Below, piece after piece: positions 24,106 through 32,466 of a stretch of DNA of 64,000 bases. The DNA is from Rhizocola hellebori. Its GTDB lineage: Bacteria > Actinomycetota > Actinomycetes > Mycobacteriales > Micromonosporaceae. The stretch lies in NCBI RefSeq assembly GCF_016862955.1, contig NZ_BONY01000018.1:88284-152283 (forward strand). The letters run 5' to 3'. Numbering within the stretch: position 1 is the first letter of the stretch; each line of letters starts with the position of its first letter. The position numbers and the translations under genes were made by a program. The notes beneath the pieces are model-generated. The model was given only the letters and a program-made list of their open reading frames with translations, had not been told where the DNA came from and made no database searches.

Positions 24106-24722
24106 GGGCGGACCTGCATTTCCTTGCGGCGAGAGATCGGAACATCGGCGATCTTGAGTGGTAACGCACCGAGCATATCGACGCCGAGGAGTCGACGCAT
24201 GACCCGCGATCGGGGAACAGCGGCCTGCGTGTATTCATTGATCAACCCACCGAGAATCAGGCGTCGTTGAACACGGGCAACTACCTGCGACAGTAGGCTC
24301 GGTGATTGTTGGCCGAGTGGCGTACTCGGTCAGGACGCTGCACAGGTGCCGTTCGGCGAGACCTGACGCATATAGCTCACCGATCATCCGGATCTCGATG
24401 GCTGAGTGGACGGCCTGGGTACCGTCGCTGCAGCGGTCCAATAGCAGGCTGACGAGGCGGCTGGCGTCGGCACTGACCTACTGAGACTGCGTCTCGGTGT
24501 CGCCGCCGAACTTTCGGTGCAAAGTCTCAGCCCTCCGAATAGGCAGGCGGGTCGCCAGCCATTACCTCAAGGCCAAGGCACCTGCGTGCCTGCAGCGCCT
24601 GACGTGCCAATCGCGCCCACACCGCCTTGATAGGAACTAAAATTAATGCCGGTGGTGATGCATCTATTCGTGTGGAGTGAGAGGCATTTGCCGAACACGT
24701 GTTTGAAGTCAACGGAGGAGCA
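24106..24722. other. Intergenic region without a confident gene
   Basis: This 617-bp divergent region separates the RiPP operon from the plus-strand gene at 24723. A minus-strand open stretch (about 24235-24482; TQAVHSAIEIRMIGELYASG, then AERHLCSVLTEYATRP) reads like protein but has no good start, being preceded at once by a stop. It may be a gene remnant. Promoters for both flanking genes should lie here; I see no clear consensus. Confidence 0.35.
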
Positions 24723-25277
24723 ATGCCTCAAGCGCCAGACGAAAACGACGAACAGCCGCTCGAAACTTCGCCGGCCGTAGACGGGGAACAGCCGATCGAG
24801 GCTTCGCCGGCCGCAAACGACGAGCTGTCGTTCGAAGCTGTCCCAGGGCTGGCCGCGCTCTTCGAAATTATCAATAGCGGCGAAGGCGCTGGCGTCGGGC
24901 CAACGGGCCAACCCGGACTCAAGATACCGCCACACGTCTTTGTTTTCCGGCCGCACCCAAAGGTGGAGAATTGGCAAGAGACAGATTGCGTGCCGATTAT
25001 TTTTACGAGTCCGTTGGGCCAGTTTCCGCGGTCATTGAAGATCGGAGTGAAGGTCGGTGCGCCACGAAAGTTGGCTAGCGGGAAGATGATCGGACCTGAC
25101 GAAGCGGCACAAGACTCATCGTTTGCCGCAGAGGCAGCGGCCACCGCGATCACGAAACTGCTCGACATGGGAGCACCCACCGGCGCAATCCAAAAAAGCT
25201 TCTACCAGTTCATGCAGGAGCTACTCGATAACTTACGTAAGGGTTTCCGCGTCAACGACTGCTCCGGCTCCGTCTGA
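24723..25277 (+). CDS. Acidic protein of unknown function
   Basis: A 184-residue protein; the ATG at 24723 has a strong GGAGGAGCA immediately upstream. The first 45 residues are acidic and Pro/Ala-rich with an imperfect repeat (DEQPLETSPAVDGEQPIEAS), followed by GLAALFEIINSGEGAGVGP and a compact C-terminal part (VFVFRPHPKVENWQETD; AIQKSFYQFMQELLDNLRKG). No signal peptide or membrane segment. Its base composition is less GC-rich than the RiPP genes. It diverges from the RiPP operon and could be a late addition; no function can be assigned. Confidence 0.7.
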   Translation: MPQAPDENDEQPLETSPAVDGEQPIEASPAANDELSFEAVPGLAALFEIINSGEGAGVGPTGQPGLKIPPHVFVFRPHPKVENWQETDCVPIIFTSPLGQFPRSLKIGVKVGAPRKLASGKMIGPDEAAQDSSFAAEAAATAITKLLDMGAPTGAIQKSFYQFMQELLDNLRKGFRVNDCSGSV

Positions 25278-25362
25278 CGCCCGCGCAGACACCCAATGAC
25301 TGCAGGCGTGTAGAAGATCGCGGTGAGTCCAGGACGACTCCAGACTCATTGCTATCCCGTGA

Positions 25363-25783
25363 GTGGCGATATTCAGTGACGTACTCGGATTTGTCGCTGA
25401 CTTGGCCCAGCGCATCGACTCACAGCGCCCCGTTCGAAAGCAGCGGTGTTCTGGCTGATTGGCTCGGGTCCTTCTCACAGTCCTGGAGGTACCCGCGGAG
25501 TGGGCGGGCTGGTTCGGCAGCTCGCGTGAACTGGGGTATCGGTTTATCACGATCGGTGAGTCGGAAGACGAGGTCGGATCGCTTTGGGCGCGTGCCGGCA
25601 CGCGTGCCGGCGTCGAATCGTCACTGGTGGTCGGCGGCTGGGCGGAACACGCATTTCCCGCTCCTGCATGTCGTGGATCTGATGGCACAAATGATCAGAA
25701 CCGCGGCCCCTACCGTTGGCATGCTCGACGCACTTCTTGACGGTGCCGGGGCGCTTGCACCGCCGGCCGCCCCGAACGGATAA
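25363..25783 (+). pseudogene. Decayed gene with in-frame stop and frameshift
   Basis: From the GTG at 25363 a protein-like reading starts (VAIFSDVLGFVADLAQRIDS), hits a TGA at 25456-25458, and continues in the same frame with VLLTVLEVPAEWAGWFGSSR and RFITIGESEDEVGSLWARAG. Near 25650 the protein-like character moves to the next frame (LLHVVDLMAQMIRTAAPTVG, LLDGAGALAPPAAPNG) up to the TAA at 25783. The simplest reading is one gene of about 140 codons broken by a nonsense change and a frameshift. Family unknown. Confidence 0.4.
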
Positions 25784-25785
25784 CC

Positions 25786-26022
25786 ATGCCGGGATCACGG
25801 CGATCCCTTTCAATGCTGCATGTTTCGTGGGAATGGCCAGCCATGGAGCCGGACGTCGCGGGGCTGCGCATCTGCCCCCGTCATCGCGATCTGGTGCTGG
25901 CCGCCGGGCCACCGGTCACCGCAATGATGTGCATGGCATGGCATTGCCCGCGCAGGGATCATCTTGACCATCAGGGCCAGTCGTGGCGGTCGATGTGTCC
26001 ACTTCGGAGAATCGCTCGCTGA
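25786..26022 (+). CDS. Small Cys/His-rich hypothetical protein
   Basis: A 78-residue open frame directly after the decayed gene (ATG two bases after its stop), with a weak ACGGAT upstream. It contains LRICPRHRDLVLAAGPPV and MCMAWHCPRRDHLDHQG, a C-x2-H ... C-x4-C ... H arrangement that could hold zinc. The coding status is uncertain; it may belong to the same decayed locus. Confidence 0.35.
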   Translation: MPGSRRSLSMLHVSWEWPAMEPDVAGLRICPRHRDLVLAAGPPVTAMMCMAWHCPRRDHLDHQGQSWRSMCPLRRIAR

Positions 26023-26046
26023 CAAATGGACGTCGCCAGGCACGGT

Positions 26047-26805
26047 TCACGGCCAGAGGGTCACTCGTAGTTCAATCTGCAGTGGGCTGCCCAGACGGCT
26101 TTTGACCGAGACGGCCGCGTAGATGATCTGGTCCTCATCCGTGATCAGGCAGATGCCGGTCAGGCCGGGGTCGTGGATCGGCAATTCGCTTTCGCCACGG
26201 CTTATCGCCAGCTGGTAGCAGTCGGAACTACTTGGGTTTGGTGAGTCTGCTTTGGCCATGAGCCCGCTCTGGCTGGTAATCACCATGTCGCTGCCGCATG
26301 AGTCTCTTCCCGCAATGGTCAGATCGCCACCGTCATCGCTGGGGGTGGAGTAACCGGCATCGATGGTGTCCATATCGATCGGGTGAGTGTAGGCCGCGCA
26401 GCGATCAACCTCGACGATCACTAGACGGTTGGTGAACATCGCGACGGCAGGCGAGGCGGGACGGATGACTTTCGGGGGCGGGCTGTTGCCGATCGGACCA
26501 CTCACTACAGTGAGGCCACAGGTTGCGGTGGCGCCTGCCAGGGAGACCATGCCGATCGCCCGCCAGGTTTTGCCTTCCGCCTTCGCGTCCTTCTCCCGTT
26601 GCGAGGGTTCGCCGTCGCCGGACGGTCGTTTGCGAAGGAATGTCACCATTGCGGCGATCGCGGTCATCGCGGCCAGAAAGAAGCCTGCGATGCCTGCCAG
26701 CTGGTCGGCCTCCTCCAGACCAGATTGCAGCATCCTCAGACCCAGGCCCAGTATCACGGCGCAGATGACACTTCCTGCTATGCCAACGGCAAGCCTCTTC
26801 CGCAT
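26047..26805 (-). CDS. Membrane protein of unknown function
   Basis: A 252-residue protein with two N-terminal hydrophobic segments (VGIAGSVICAVILGLGLRML and IAGFFLAAMTAIAAMVTFL), a charged cytoplasmic loop (GDGEPSQREKDAKAEGKTW), a third hydrophobic segment (IGMVSLAGATATCGLTVVSG) and an extracytoplasmic domain of about 140 residues with five Cys. No known domain recognised. It stands alone, convergent with the small frame at 25786. Confidence 0.7.
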   Translation of the reverse strand: MRKRLAVGIAGSVICAVILGLGLRMLQSGLEEADQLAGIAGFFLAAMTAIAAMVTFLRKRPSGDGEPSQREKDAKAEGKTWRAIGMVSLAGATATCGLTVVSGPIGNSPPPKVIRPASPAVAMFTNRLVIVEVDRCAAYTHPIDMDTIDAGYSTPSDDGGDLTIAGRDSCGSDMVITSQSGLMAKADSPNPSSSDCYQLAISRGESELPIHDPGLTGICLITDEDQIIYAAVSVKSRLGSPLQIELRVTLWP

Positions 26806-27102
26806 AGAGCTAAGCTACCTAGTCGTATACTTGTGGCACTCGGTAAAGCGGGTGCATATCAGCTCTAATCGTCTAATAGCTCCTCAGACGGACACCCAAC
26901 CCGACGGCAAGCTTGACGAGGCGGCAGTGGCGTTCTGTCGCTTTGCCGATGCGGGCGACGGTGTGCCGACGGGCAGTTGGCTGAATTGCCTCTAGGGCAG
27001 GCGTTTTTGCTGTGCTGCGCCGCCGCGCCGGTGCAGGCGACAGTGAAGCCCCCCAACAACCCACCGCGCAGATTGTGGGCGCCCGAGACTAAGGCTCATT
27101 GT

Positions 27103-27792
27103 TTACATGTGAGCTGTGGGTCTTTGATTGCCTAGTCCGGCAGCGCGGGCTTGCTGTGCAGCCTCGGCTCGGCTGGCGACCTGGAGTTTGGTGAGGATCG
27201 CGGAGATGTGGTTGCTGACCGTTTTTGGGGCCATGCCCAGCCGGTTGCTGATGGCGGTGTTGGGCAGGCCTGCGGCGAGTAGGCCGAGGACGTCGCGTTC
27301 TCGTGTGGTGAGTTCGGGGAACTTATCCACTTGGTGGCCGGGGCCGCTGAGGTAGCCCAGGACTCGGCTGGCAATGCCGGGCCCGAAGATGGCTTCACCG
27401 TCGGCCACGGCGTGGATCGCCCGCAGGATCTGGTCTTGTTCGGCGCCTTTGAGGAGGTAGCCGAGGGCGCCGGCCCGCATGGCGGCGAACACGGACTCGT
27501 CGTCGTCGAACATGGTGAGCATCAAGATGGCGACTTTGGGTGCCGCGCGGGAAATTTCGGCGGTGGCCTCGACCCCGTTGAGGCCCGGCATCTGAATGTC
27601 CATGACCAGGACGTCTGGCTGGAGCATGACGGCTGCCCGTAACGCGGCGCGGCCGTCGGCGACCGTGTCGGCAACGGTGATGCCGGGCGTGAACTTGAGC
27701 AGCGCGGCCAGTCCGTCGCGGACCACTGGGTGGTCGTCGGCCACGACCACGCGCAGCGGGCGTACTTCCGGTTCGGTGTCGTCATTGGTCAT
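27103..27792 (-). CDS. NarL/FixJ-type response regulator
   Basis: A 229-residue regulator. The receiver domain has VVVADDHPVVRDGLAALL and phospho-acceptor Asp in PDVLVMDIQMPGLNG; the switch Lys is in YLLKGAEQDQ. The C-terminal LuxR-type DNA-binding domain is LTTRERDVLGLLAAGLPNT with NRLGMAPKTVSNHIS. The start ATG overlaps the stop of the upstream kinase gene (ATGA), so the two form a coupled pair. A target could be the divergent membrane protein gene at 29994. Confidence 0.93.
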   Translation of the reverse strand: MTNDDTEPEVRPLRVVVADDHPVVRDGLAALLKFTPGITVADTVADGRAALRAAVMLQPDVLVMDIQMPGLNGVEATAEISRAAPKVAILMLTMFDDDESVFAAMRAGALGYLLKGAEQDQILRAIHAVADGEAIFGPGIASRVLGYLSGPGHQVDKFPELTTRERDVLGLLAAGLPNTAISNRLGMAPKTVSNHISAILTKLQVASRAEAAQQARAAGLGNQRPTAHM

Positions 27793-29864
27793 GCTCTACC
27801 TGCTTGTTGCTGATTGTCCGTCCAAAGTGGAAGCTGGGCAGTCACGAGACCGCCGCCGCCGGCCGGGCCGGCGTGGCACGATCCGCCCAGCTCGGCAGCG
27901 CGTTCGTGCATGGAGCGTAGTCCTATTCCGACGGGCCAGGCGGCATCACCGTTGACGTGGGCGCCGTCGTCGCGTACTTCGATCGTCAGTTCCCGGCCCA
28001 GCGACAGGCGAATCTGGATGTTTTGTGGCTGGGCGTGGCGTACGGCGTTGGCGAGTGCCTCGATGGTGATCCGGTACGCGGCGGACTCGACCGCGGCCGG
28101 CAATGCCGGCAACACGTTGGGCAGGTCGATGTGGATCTCGACTGGTGTGCCGTCCGGACGCCGACCGAGCTGCACTATCTGCTGGCGCAGCGCTGCGAGC
28201 AGGCCAAGCTCGTCCAGTGCTGGCGGGCGCAGGCCGTAGGCGACCCGCCGGATGTCCTCGATGACCGCGCCGGTCTGACGGCGCAGTTCGGCCAGCAGCT
28301 CGATGGCCTTCGCCGGGTCGACAGGTACCAGGTTACGGGCCAAGTCGGCCTGCAGCGTGACACCGGTCAATGCGGGGCCGAGCCCGTCGTGCAGATCCCG
28401 GCGCAGCTTGCGGCGCTCCTCCTCACGTGCGTTGACAATGCGCTCACGGGAACGCTGAAGCTCCAGCGACAGTGCGGTGGCATGCACCGCCACTGACAGC
28501 GGGGCGGCCAGCAACTCCAGCACGGCCCGGTCGGCTGGATCGAGCCGGTGCTCACCGGCACGCGCCCCCACCACGAGCTCGCCGAGCCGTTTGCCGCCAT
28601 AGGTCAGCGCAATCGCATGCAGCGCAGCCGGAGCTGTACCCGCGGCGCTGAGTTCCCCATGCGGCCCACGAAGCGCCGCGAAAGGAAGGCGCAGCGCCGC
28701 ACATAGCGCCTCCAGCACCCCACCGAGCCCTGCCTCGGCGTCGACCAGCCGTGCCCCTACCTGGGATGCCGCGCGGACCGGATCGGAGCGGTCGCCATAG
28801 AAGGCCCTGTCCACCAGCCGTTGAAGCAATACCCGAACCGGGTTGAAGCCAATGGCGATGAGCACGGTGGCGGCCACAGAGGTGCCGAGCCCGGTCTGCT
28901 GGCGCAGGATCCCGTCGAACAGCGCCACCAGCACCACATAGGCGGCCACCACCGCACCGGTCAGCAACAGGTAGAGCACCGTGCGGGATAGAACGAGCCG
29001 GATGTCGAGCAGCTGGTAGCGCACGATCGCCACGGTGACGGCCGCGCCGATGAGCGGGATCGCCAGCAGCATCAGCACCGGGCCGGCAAAGAACACGCCC
29101 CACGGGATCAGTACCCCAAAAACGATCAACGCGGCCAGGATCAGCCAAAGGAGCTGGCGCCGCTCACGTTCGCCGCCACGGCGGTAGCGCAGAATCAGCG
29201 CGACGACGCACACGCCGTAGAGAAGCACGGTGCGCAGCTCTGCGACCGTCCACAATGGCGTCAACTGGTCGTAGCTGGTCAAAGTGAGATACCCGGCGGG
29301 TGCACCGGGTACAGGCGGATCAGGTTCGGTGCCAAGCTCGGCGGCAAACAGGGGCGCGGTGATGACTACCGCCCAGATAAGCGGACGCCAGCGCGGACTG
29401 GGTGGCTGCCCGTCAGGAAACAGCAACAGTGCCAACGGCAGTAACATGGAAATCGACCACGGCCACGCGTATACCCCGATGGTGGTTATCAAGCGCACCA
29501 GCCACAGCTGCCAGTCCGCAGCCAGGCCGGCCACCACCAATGGCACCGAGACTGCGGTGATCGCATGTCCGAGACCGGCCGCCAGGAACAGCCACCCCAT
29601 GGGGTTGCGGGGACGGTGGGTCGCAAGAATCAGCCCGCACAAGGGAAACGACAGGCCCGCAACCGAGTTGGTCACCACGAAGGTGTCGACCGCCTCGGCC
29701 AGACTCATCCCGGCCGCGATCGCCCCGATGACCGCCGCCGCGGTCAGGGTTGCTGACACCAGCGCCAGGCTCCAGGCCAGCGGGCCAAGCCACCGCCGCC
29801 AGCGTTGCGCTGGTGCCTTTACCCTCATGAGTTGATGATGCGCGCCCGGCCTTCCCCCTGTCAC
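27789..29864 (-). CDS. Multi-pass sensor histidine kinase with GAF-like region
   Basis: A 691-residue kinase. The first 330 residues carry nine or more hydrophobic segments; residues about 360-450 look like a GAF domain (RLVDAEAGLGGVLEALCAAL); the catalytic part has EEERRKLRRDLHDGLGPAL with the phospho-acceptor His, an N-box ITIEALANAVRHAQP and G-box EVRDDGAHVNG. This is the architecture of NarL-type kinases with a 7TM/MASE-like sensor. The GTG at 29864 has GGGAAG upstream; an ATG at 29828 is an alternative. It is coupled to the response regulator behind it. Confidence 0.9.
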   Translation of the reverse strand: MTGGRPGAHHQLMRVKAPAQRWRRWLGPLAWSLALVSATLTAAAVIGAIAAGMSLAEAVDTFVVTNSVAGLSFPLCGLILATHRPRNPMGWLFLAAGLGHAITAVSVPLVVAGLAADWQLWLVRLITTIGVYAWPWSISMLLPLALLLFPDGQPPSPRWRPLIWAVVITAPLFAAELGTEPDPPVPGAPAGYLTLTSYDQLTPLWTVAELRTVLLYGVCVVALILRYRRGGERERRQLLWLILAALIVFGVLIPWGVFFAGPVLMLLAIPLIGAAVTVAIVRYQLLDIRLVLSRTVLYLLLTGAVVAAYVVLVALFDGILRQQTGLGTSVAATVLIAIGFNPVRVLLQRLVDRAFYGDRSDPVRAASQVGARLVDAEAGLGGVLEALCAALRLPFAALRGPHGELSAAGTAPAALHAIALTYGGKRLGELVVGARAGEHRLDPADRAVLELLAAPLSVAVHATALSLELQRSRERIVNAREEERRKLRRDLHDGLGPALTGVTLQADLARNLVPVDPAKAIELLAELRRQTGAVIEDIRRVAYGLRPPALDELGLLAALRQQIVQLGRRPDGTPVEIHIDLPNVLPALPAAVESAAYRITIEALANAVRHAQPQNIQIRLSLGRELTIEVRDDGAHVNGDAAWPVGIGLRSMHERAAELGGSCHAGPAGGGGLVTAQLPLWTDNQQQAGRA

Positions 29865-29993
29865 GGGACATCTTCCCGGGGCACCCGGGCGATTTCCCGG
29901 CCGTACCCGCTGGGCTCCCTCTGCCCCACGGGAACCTTTGCGGACAACCTGATCCCTGACAGGAATTGACCTGCTGACGAAGGGATACCTTAG

Positions 29994-30680
29994 ATGACCG
30001 TCATCACCGGCCCTAACGAGGCCACCAAAGATTCAGGGCTAGGCGCGTTGCGCGGCGCCGGGCTTGTCGCGGTGATCGTGCTCGGCCCGCTGTCGATCGC
30101 GATCCTGCGCCTGATCCTGCCTTACGGCTCAGGTGACGACGCCGCCACGGTCGCCGCCAAGATTGCCGATCACCCAGGCGCGCAGGCCGTCACGCTTTGG
30201 CTCACCTTGATTGCGATGACCACTATGGTGCCCGGAGTGATCGCCGTGGGGCTGCTGGCCGCTCGTCATGCCCGCACACTGGGCACCTGGGGCATGGTCC
30301 TAGCCGTCGCCGGATTCTCCTTGCTATGGGCCACTACCAGCATCGACTTCGCAGCCCTCGCAGGTGTCCAATCCGGCATCGGCCAAGACAACACCGCTAA
30401 GCTGATCGGCAATCTCAACGCCAACCCGGGGCTGACCGCAGCGACCATCGTTTTCGTGCTGGGACACATCCTTGGCACGATCCTGATCGGCGTGGCCCTG
30501 CTGCGCAGACACGTCATACCAGCCTGGGCGGCATGGATGTTGATCGTATCCCAGCCGCTGCATCTCGTGTTCGCCGTGATCGTGCCCTCGCCACCGCTAG
30601 ACACAGCGGCCTGGGCGCTGACCACGATCGGCTTCGCCGTAGCCGCGCTGGCCATCACAACCCGATCCGCCGGACACTAG
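29994..30680 (+). CDS. Six-helix membrane protein (DUF4386-like) of unknown function
   Basis: A 228-residue protein with about six transmembrane segments, for example GLVAVIVLGPLSIAILRLIL, AVTLWLTLIAMTTMVPGVIA and HILGTILIGVALLRR. GAAGGGATACC lies before the ATG. It is transcribed divergently from the kinase-regulator pair (130-bp intergenic space), the usual position of a gene controlled by such a pair. The function is unknown. Confidence 0.75.
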   Translation: MTVITGPNEATKDSGLGALRGAGLVAVIVLGPLSIAILRLILPYGSGDDAATVAAKIADHPGAQAVTLWLTLIAMTTMVPGVIAVGLLAARHARTLGTWGMVLAVAGFSLLWATTSIDFAALAGVQSGIGQDNTAKLIGNLNANPGLTAATIVFVLGHILGTILIGVALLRRHVIPAWAAWMLIVSQPLHLVFAVIVPSPPLDTAAWALTTIGFAVAALAITTRSAGH

Positions 30681-30911
30681 ACACCGCCAGCCCGGTGGTC
30701 CCGGGCCTGTGGGCTCGCTAAATTGGGTTGTTGAACTTCCCGTATCCCCGCCGATCATAAGAGATCAGTCGTACGCGAGGACGGTTCTGAGGGCGGCTCG
30801 GCGTAGGTCGATCGGGAGCCGACGTCGCTGGATCATGGAATGTCCATATTGGCTGTGCGGCATAGGCCAATGTCGCCACGAGCTTCCAGCTGCGATACTC
30901 ACGCATGGGTT

Positions 30912-30952
30912 GGGCTCCGCCACCTGAGCTGCCGGTTCCGGAGGCGGAGCCC
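30912..30952. terminator. Hairpin, 10-bp perfect stem
   Basis: GGGCTCCGCC (30912-30921) pairs with GGCGGAGCCC (30943-30952), loop 21 bases. It follows a second hairpin at 30959-30989 in the minus direction and probably belongs to the same termination region. Confidence 0.5.
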
Positions 30953-30958
30953 GCTGCC

Positions 30959-30989
30959 GGCCCTCTCTGACTGGCATCAGGAGAGGGCC
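30959..30989 (-). terminator. Terminator hairpin after the 35-aa gene
   Basis: GGCCCTCTC (30959-30967) pairs with GAGAGGGCC (30981-30989), a 9-bp perfect stem with a 13-base loop, 4 bp beyond the stop of the small membrane peptide gene. No T-tract. Confidence 0.6.
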
Positions 30990-30993
30990 ACCT

Positions 30994-31101
30994 TCATCCC
31001 TGGATCGCCGTGATGAGCGCCGCGAGAGCCGTGAGCACGGCGGCAAGGCCGAAGAGAACAGGCGCCCACGATCCCTGGCGCCTGTCTGGTGGCTGGCTCA
31101 T
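30994..31101 (-). CDS. 35-residue single-pass membrane peptide
   Basis: A 36-codon gene starting at the ATG at 31101. An almost perfect ribosome binding site (AAGGAGGTGA) sits 6 bases upstream, and a 9-bp terminator hairpin follows the stop. The peptide is polar at the start (MSQPPDRRQGSW) and then one hydrophobic helix (PVLFGLAAVLTALAALITAI) ending Gln-Gly. Small single-helix peptides of this kind act as membrane regulators, stress peptides or toxins; nothing here decides between these. There is no obvious antisense RNA partner. Confidence 0.65.
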   Translation of the reverse strand: MSQPPDRRQGSWAPVLFGLAAVLTALAALITAIQG

Positions 31102-31294
31102 GTCGTCACCTCCTTCGTTTTAAGTGGTGTTATCCGACGGCGCTGTCCTTATCGGACCGCTTCCGCCGCGTCAAATTGCCGACGATGAGCTGCAAAAACG
31201 TCAGTCCTACCCCACTGAGTTCCGCACATTTGCATCTGCCAAGGTACGCGTAACACTATTATCAGAACCTAGACCAACGGCTTAGGAGATCGGC

Positions 31295-32203
31295 ATGGAT
31301 GGACCGGGCCAACCGACACCGGCCTCGCTCGTCCGCATAAGGAGGGAAGAAGGAAGCCTCGCCCCGAATACGGCGCGGAGCTATGCGCATGACCTGAGAG
31401 AGTTCAACGCGTGGGCGCAAGTTCACGGGCACAAGGGGCTGCCGGCGCTTCCCACCACGATCGATGAGTACGTAGAGCAGTGGATCAGCGGCCACGACGG
31501 GCACCGCCAGCCTGCGCCGTCCACCATCGCCCGATCGCTGGCCGCTATCGACTACGAGCACAAACGCTCGGGGTACCAGTCTCCCACCCATTTTGCGCGA
31601 CGAACTTTGGATAGATACCGGGAAGCAATGACGCATGCGGCGCCACCGCGCAAAAGGAAGATCCCGCGCCAATATGAAGTCGACGGCATCTGGGGCCGCA
31701 TCAAGCATCCAACACTTCGCGGTAAGCGCGACCGGCTCATTGTCAGCCTTCTTCAGGTGGCCAGAGTGAAGACCCAAGACCTAATTGGGCTTGACGTAGG
31801 CGATGCGACGTTCACCGAGAACTCGCTAATCCTCACCATCAAGGACCACACCGGCACACCGGCACGACGCCTGCATATCACCCGCGATGAATACGATGCA
31901 CGTGATCCAGCTCCATTTCTTAGAGACTGGCTCGCCGCGCTCCACCAAGCTAGCGTCATAGAAGGCCCGTTGCTGCGAGCGATAGATCGACATGGCCGCC
32001 TTGCCGGAACTGAAGGGGCGGCAGTGCGAGGTACGGGTCGCATGAGCGCCAACGGCATCTCCAAAATCCTTAATGGCCTCGCCGGCCACGCATTGAGCGG
32101 ATGGGGCCTGTCAAAGCACCACTCCTTTGTGTCCACACGCGCCGTAAGAATACGAACCGAGATCCTCCGCTATCCCAAGAACCCGGCACCATCTCCGGAA
32201 TAG
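31295..32203 (+). CDS. Tyrosine-recombinase-like protein, probably catalytically incomplete
   Basis: A 302-residue protein resembling phage-type integrases. Residues 20-110 fit the SAM-like core-binding domain (LAPNTARSYAHDLREFNAWA, PSTIARSLAAIDYEHKRSGY) and residues 130-200 the start of the catalytic domain (GKRDRLIVSLLQVARVKTQD, IGLDVGDATFTENSLILTIK). At the place of the usual G-x-R-x-x-E box the text is RVKTQDLIGL, so the first catalytic Arg is probably Lys, and the C-terminus (LSKHHSFVSTRAVRIRTE) lacks a clear HxxR box and the nucleophilic Tyr. AGGAGATCGGC precedes the ATG. I read it as a decayed integrase from a former mobile element. Confidence 0.65.
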   Translation: MDGPGQPTPASLVRIRREEGSLAPNTARSYAHDLREFNAWAQVHGHKGLPALPTTIDEYVEQWISGHDGHRQPAPSTIARSLAAIDYEHKRSGYQSPTHFARRTLDRYREAMTHAAPPRKRKIPRQYEVDGIWGRIKHPTLRGKRDRLIVSLLQVARVKTQDLIGLDVGDATFTENSLILTIKDHTGTPARRLHITRDEYDARDPAPFLRDWLAALHQASVIEGPLLRAIDRHGRLAGTEGAAVRGTGRMSANGISKILNGLAGHALSGWGLSKHHSFVSTRAVRIRTEILRYPKNPAPSPE

Positions 32204-32466
32204 GCCTCGACGGTGCGTCGGTAAGGCGGAATTTGCTCCTCGCGGAGGTCTATGCGCCTGGCCGTCGTCTCGTGACCGTGGCCTGGGTGTCGTCAAAGGC
32301 GTCATGCGCGGTCAGCGCCGGCCTCTCGCGGAGGCCGGCGGCACCGATCGCAGACGGCGCTGGATCCGCGCATTGACTACTCACATCGACGGTCGTAGGT
32401 TGATGGAAAGGTATCGACAAATTTACCGATAGCGTTCGATGCCTCCGGCCCAGAGGAGTTAGCCCG

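Noticed and set aside
22823..24238. Long minus-strand open frame over the kinase genes in another phase
   Set aside because: Arg/Pro/His-rich shadow of the two kinase genes, which have recognisable domains and coupled starts.
26806..27102. Several short open frames in all phases
   Set aside because: None has a ribosome binding site or a recognisable pattern; treated as plain intergenic DNA.
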